From Thioalbus denitrificans (lineage in GTDB: Bacteria; Pseudomonadota; Gammaproteobacteria; DSM-26407), in assembly GCF_003337735.1 (NCBI RefSeq), contig NZ_QPJY01000009.1:62001-126000 (forward strand): a DNA stretch of 64,000 nt. Direction: 5' to 3'. The position numbers and the translations under genes are program-made. Under the pieces are notes generated by a model. The model was not told the DNA's origin. It saw only the letters and a list, made by a program, of their open reading frames with translations, and made no database searches. This document shows, piece after piece, positions 60,766 to 64,000 of this stretch (position 1 is the stretch's first letter; the number at the start of each line of letters is the position of its first letter).

Positions 60766-62685
60766 ATGTTCCGGCCATTGCCCATGCAGCGGGTCACTCT
60801 CCAGGTGCTGCGCGAGGATGCGCCCCATGCCGCCCTGGTGCTGGCGGAAAACGGCCTGTTCGATCCCGAGCCCAGCCACAAGCTCGAGGAGCAGCTGCCC
60901 GAGGCGCCGAGCGAGCACTACCGCGAGCTCTACCGCAGCGCCCGCGCACGGCTCGACAAGATTCTCGCCTGCTGCGGCCTGCTGCGGGAGGAGCCCCTCA
61001 CCCGGACCCGGGTGGTGGAGGAGCAGGAGCTGGAGCAGGTCAACGAACGGCTGGGCGAGCTGTGGCGGGAGCTGTCGGAAAAGGAGGAGCGGCTGCACCG
61101 CCTCCAGGAGGAGCGCAAGAGCGCCGAGCAGCTGCTCGGGACCCTGGACAAGTTCTCCAACCTGGACCTGGACCTGGGCCTGCTGCAGGGGCAGAAGCGG
61201 TTCCTCGATATCCACATCGGCACCCTGCCCTCGGCCAACCTGCAGCGCCTGAGCGAGGCGGCCGGCCTGGCCGGCTACTTCATGAAGCCGTTCCTCGAGA
61301 ATGAGGAGACCGCCTACGTGGTGGTGGCGGGCCCCATGGGCCAGCAGCAGGAGGAGCTCAACCGCCTGCTCGAGGCCGCCGGGTTCCACCCCCTGACCAT
61401 CCCGGGCGAGTTCCGCGATCATCCCGAGAAGGTCCGTTCCGGCCTCGATCAGCGCATCCGGCGCAACGAGGAGGAGTTCGCGGCGCTGGACCGCGAAATC
61501 CAGGCCCGGGCGGTGCGCTACCGCGACGAGCTCACCTACCTGGAGGAGACGCTGGAGCTGGCCCAGCCCTACGCCGAGCTCACCGACGCCCTGCGCGGGC
61601 GCGGCGGCCTGTCGCTCATCAGCGGCTGGGTGCCGACGCGGGAGCTGCCGCGACTGCAGTCCCTGCTGGAGGAGGCCCTGCCCCATCCCTTCGTGCTCGA
61701 CGCGCGCGACCCGTTCCCCGACGAACGCTCCCGGGTGCCCTCGTTCGTGCGCCATTCGCGCCTGCTGCGCCCCTTCGCCGAGCTGGTGAAGAACTACGGG
61801 GTGCCGCGCTACGGCGAGGTGGACCCCACCGTGCTCTTCGCGCTGACCTTCACCGCCATGTTCGGCATGATGTTCGGCGACGTGGGCCACGGACTGATCT
61901 TCACCGCCGCGGGGATCTACCTCCTGTTCACCCCCCTGCGCCGCTTCAGCCCCTGCGTGGTGGGCGCGGGCCTCTCCTCCACCCTGTTCGGCTTCCTCTA
62001 CGGCAGCGTCTTCGGCTACGAGGAGATCATCCACCCGATCTGGGTGGCGCCGCTCTCCGACCCCATGCTGATGCTCACCGTGGCGCTCTACTGGGGCGTG
62101 GGCTTCATCCTGCTGGTGACCGCCATCACGGTCATCAACCGCATCAGCGACGGGCGCTGGCTCGATGCGCTGCTGGACGGCAAGGGCGTGGCCGGCGGGC
62201 TGCTCTACCTGGGCGGGCTGGCGCTGGGCCAGAGCTGGTTCAGCGGCGAGCCGGTGGGCTGGCTCCACTGGGTCGGGGTGGCGGCGCCGCTGGGGGTCAT
62301 CCTCGGCTACAGCTGGCGCCACCAGAAGGCGGGCCTGGGGGAGAAGATCCTGGTGGTGTTCATGGAGGGCTTCGAGACCCTGCTCGGCTACATTGCCAAC
62401 ACGCTCTCGTTCCTGCGCGTGGCGGCCTTCAGCCTCAACCACGTGGCGCTCGCCATCGCCGTGTTCACCCTGGCCGAGATGATGGGGACCACGGGGCACT
62501 GGATCACGGTGGTGCTGGGCAACGTGTTCATCATGGTCCTGGAGGGCGCCATCGTCGCCATCCAGGTGCTGCGACTGGAGTACTACGAAGGGTTCTCGCG
62601 CTTCTTCGGCGGCGAGGGGAGGGAGTTCTGCCCGCTCAAGCTGCAGACGCGCAAGCCGGGCGGCAAGGCAACCGGCGCCGGGTGA
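60766..62685 (+). CDS. V/A-type ATPase subunit I (a subunit)
   Basis: The protein has 639 residues. An N-terminal cytoplasmic half holds long coiled coils (about residues 75-130). A C-terminal membrane half has seven or so helices, including LFALTFTAMFGMMFGDVGHGLIF and IANTLSFLRVAAFSLNHVALAIAVF, where the buried Arg in SFLRV faces the c ring. It forms the ion half-channels. Ion specificity (H+ or Na+) cannot be read with confidence. Confidence 0.93.
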   Translation: MFRPLPMQRVTLQVLREDAPHAALVLAENGLFDPEPSHKLEEQLPEAPSEHYRELYRSARARLDKILACCGLLREEPLTRTRVVEEQELEQVNERLGELWRELSEKEERLHRLQEERKSAEQLLGTLDKFSNLDLDLGLLQGQKRFLDIHIGTLPSANLQRLSEAAGLAGYFMKPFLENEETAYVVVAGPMGQQQEELNRLLEAAGFHPLTIPGEFRDHPEKVRSGLDQRIRRNEEEFAALDREIQARAVRYRDELTYLEETLELAQPYAELTDALRGRGGLSLISGWVPTRELPRLQSLLEEALPHPFVLDARDPFPDERSRVPSFVRHSRLLRPFAELVKNYGVPRYGEVDPTVLFALTFTAMFGMMFGDVGHGLIFTAAGIYLLFTPLRRFSPCVVGAGLSSTLFGFLYGSVFGYEEIIHPIWVAPLSDPMLMLTVALYWGVGFILLVTAITVINRISDGRWLDALLDGKGVAGGLLYLGGLALGQSWFSGEPVGWLHWVGVAAPLGVILGYSWRHQKAGLGEKILVVFMEGFETLLGYIANTLSFLRVAAFSLNHVALAIAVFTLAEMMGTTGHWITVVLGNVFIMVLEGAIVAIQVLRLEYYEGFSRFFGGEGREFCPLKLQTRKPGGKATGAG

Positions 62686-62732
62686 ACGGGCGGCGGCTGG
62701 TGACCGATTGACTGACTGACAAGGAGATGACC

Positions 62733-63188
62733 ATGTACTGGCTGGTGGGACTGATGACGGCGAGCCTGGTGGGGATCATGGCCCTCGGGGTCTACCTGGA
62801 GTTCCGGCCCCTGACCCGGGGCAGCAACGGCCCCGGCTGGCTGAAGGGCACGCTGGGGGTGAACCTGCTGACCTTCGTGCTGGCGGAGATCGGCCTGCTG
62901 GTGGTGGGCATGCAGGATGTCCTGGCCCAGCCGGCGGCGGCAGCGGCGGGCGCCGCCCCCGAGATCTCGGTGGGCATGGGGCTGGCGCTGATCGGCACCG
63001 GCATCCCCACCGCGCTGGCCACCATCGGCGCGGGCATCGCCGTGGGCCCGGTGGGCGCCGCGGCCCTGGCCGTCATCGCCGAGAAGCCCGAGGTGTTCGG
63101 CCGCAGCCTCATCTATCTCGGCCTCGCCGAGGGCATCGCCATCTACGGCCTGGTGGTCACCATCCTCATGCTGGGCCGGCTGGGATGA
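62733..63188 (+). CDS. V/A-type ATPase proteolipid subunit K (c)
   Basis: The protein has 151 residues with four predicted helices. The last two are the typical proteolipid hairpin (GTGIPTALATIGAGIAVGPVGAAALAVIAEKPEVFGRSLIYLGLAEGIAIYGLVV), with the ion-binding Glu in GLAEGIAIYG. The first pair has a Glu in TFVLAEIGLL, so a second site is possible. The ATG at 62733 is chosen over 62727, which directly abuts the AAGGAG. Confidence 0.88.
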   Translation: MYWLVGLMTASLVGIMALGVYLEFRPLTRGSNGPGWLKGTLGVNLLTFVLAEIGLLVVGMQDVLAQPAAAAAGAAPEISVGMGLALIGTGIPTALATIGAGIAVGPVGAAALAVIAEKPEVFGRSLIYLGLAEGIAIYGLVVTILMLGRLG

Positions 63189-63505
63189 AGAACATCGCCA
63201 TGGGCAGCGCCGCGCTCACCCGCGGCTTCGCCCTGCTGGGTTTCGAGACCTATCCGGACGCCACCCCCGAACTGGTGGAGAAGGTCCTGGAGGGTCTGGT
63301 CAACCGGCGTGAAAAGGCGCTGGTGCTGCTCGAGCACCAGCTGGCCCGGAGCCACGGCCCCGTCCTGGCCCAGGTGCGCAGCGAAGGCGGGCGCATCGTC
63401 GTGGGCGAGGTGCCGCCGCTCGCCACCCCGGCCGATTACCATCCGCCGGTGGAGGACCTGGTGCGGCGGATTCTCGGGCCCTCGGCACTGGAGGAGCAAC
63501 CGTGA
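63185..63505 (+). CDS. V/A-type ATPase subunit F-like
   Basis: The protein has 106 residues, overlaps subunit K by 4 bp and ends in a GTGA overlap with subunit E. The pattern MGSAALTRGFALLGFETYPDATPELVEKVLEGLVNRREKALVLLEHQLA matches the central-stalk F subunit. Confidence 0.8.
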   Translation: MKNIAMGSAALTRGFALLGFETYPDATPELVEKVLEGLVNRREKALVLLEHQLARSHGPVLAQVRSEGGRIVVGEVPPLATPADYHPPVEDLVRRILGPSALEEQP

Positions 63506-64000
63506 GCGAAACCGAACGAGTCGGCGAACTGGAATCCGCGTTGATTATGCGGGCCCGGACACTGGCCGAGGAATACCTGGAGCGGGGCCGGCGCAGCGCC
63601 GACCACGTCATGGAGGACGCCAACGCCCGCCTGCGCCTGCGCGAGGAGCGCGAAGTGCTGGCGGCCAAGTCCGACGCGGAGCGTTCCTACCGGCGCCGGG
63701 TGCAGGCCGCCGAGCTGAAGCTGCAGGAGGAGATCGACCACCTGCGCTGGACCCTGGCCCAGTCGGTGCTCGACGGTCTGAACGACCGTCTCGAAGCCCT
63801 GGTGGCCGACAACGACCGCTACCTGCCGGTGCTCAAGGCCCTGCTGAAACAGGGCATCGACGCCATCGACGCGCCGGAGCTGGTCATCCGGGTCAGCCGC
63901 AACGACCTGGAGTGGCTGCGGGAGTTCTGGGACGAGTTCGCCCAGGAACTCGCGCCGGGCCGCAAGCTGGTGCTCTCGGACGAGGCGCTGGAGACCGCCG
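63502..64000 (+). CDS. V/A-type ATPase subunit E, 3'-truncated by window edge
   Basis: An open frame begins at GTG 63502 (overlapping the F stop as GTGA) and runs off the window. The visible ~166 residues start SETERVGELESALIMRARTLAEEY, with a long charged N-terminal helix and then a more compact domain around LVADNDRYLPVLKALLKQG, as in peripheral-stalk subunit E. Subunits A, B and D are expected beyond the window. Confidence 0.85.
   Translation, partial: MSETERVGELESALIMRARTLAEEYLERGRRSADHVMEDANARLRLREEREVLAAKSDAERSYRRRVQAAELKLQEEIDHLRWTLAQSVLDGLNDRLEALVADNDRYLPVLKALLKQGIDAIDAPELVIRVSRNDLEWLREFWDEFAQELAPGRKLVLSDEALETA

Overview
The window is high-GC DNA with gammaproteobacterial gene content. 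Short 3'-5' overlaps of the ATGA/GTGA type join most operons. The genes describe a respiratory chemolithotroph that uses hydrogen, formate and aldehydes: an Isp-type [NiFe] hydrogenase with its full maturation set, an ECF nickel importer, a tungsten aldehyde oxidoreductase (AOR), a membrane formate dehydrogenase, tungstate import and molybdopterin-cofactor genes. A sulfur-oxidising or purple-sulfur-type (Chromatiales-like) bacterium would fit, but that is inference from gene content only. I saw no rRNA, tRNA, CRISPR array, transposase or prophage.

Layout. 1-7355: partial MFS efflux gene, a P-loop protein, a DUF4242 protein, a copper operon (cueR-copA-copZ-glutaredoxin) behind a MerR-type promoter, and a pentapeptide-repeat protein. 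7358-14137: an ICMT-like methyltransferase, a HerA-like ATPase, and the nickel importer nikKMLQO, divergent from nikR with a NikR-type operator between them. 14349-22318 (minus strand): a lipase-maturation-factor-like protein, a GDCCVxC protein, and hynS-isp1-[small repeat ORF]-isp2-hynL with a HyaF-like protein and a maturation protease. 22663-29121 (plus): hypC-A-B-D-F-E behind an apparent class II FNR-type promoter. 29555-31730: small metabolic genes. 31741-36435 (minus): tupABC-mobA-mobB-moeA. 36709-40264: a sigma-54 response regulator and sensor kinase. 40437-43303 (minus): an HTH/PBP-like sensor, fdhD and moaA. 43726-47952: aorABCDE. 48470-59081: the formate dehydrogenase locus (DUF3305, DUF3306, polyferredoxin, TorD-like, Tat-target peptide, fdhA, fdhB, fdhC, then Isp1-like and Isp2-like genes). 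59390-64000: start of a V/A-type ATPase operon, cut by the window edge.

The strongest new observation is a candidate sigma-54 regulon. Four intergenic regions, upstream of tup, between moaA and aor, upstream of the fdh locus, and upstream of the TorD-like gene, carry -24/-12 promoter matches. Each also has one or two copies of a dyad close to GGWCA-N3-YGWCC, about 75-125 bp upstream. Where two copies occur, their centres are 30-32 bp apart. The NtrC-type regulator and kinase at 36709-40264 are the obvious candidates to act on them. This would put tungstate uptake, cofactor assembly, AOR and formate dehydrogenase under one signal.

Second, the formate dehydrogenase operon ends with paralogues of the hydrogenase's own Isp1/Isp2 electron-transfer module. 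Third, an extra 69-codon ORF made partly of a 15-bp tandem repeat sits between isp1 and isp2, overlapping each neighbour by ATGA; it looks like an amplified stop/start junction. Finally, gaps throughout hold islands of 7-, 8- and 9-bp tandem repeats, some of which supply the stop codons of the adjacent genes.
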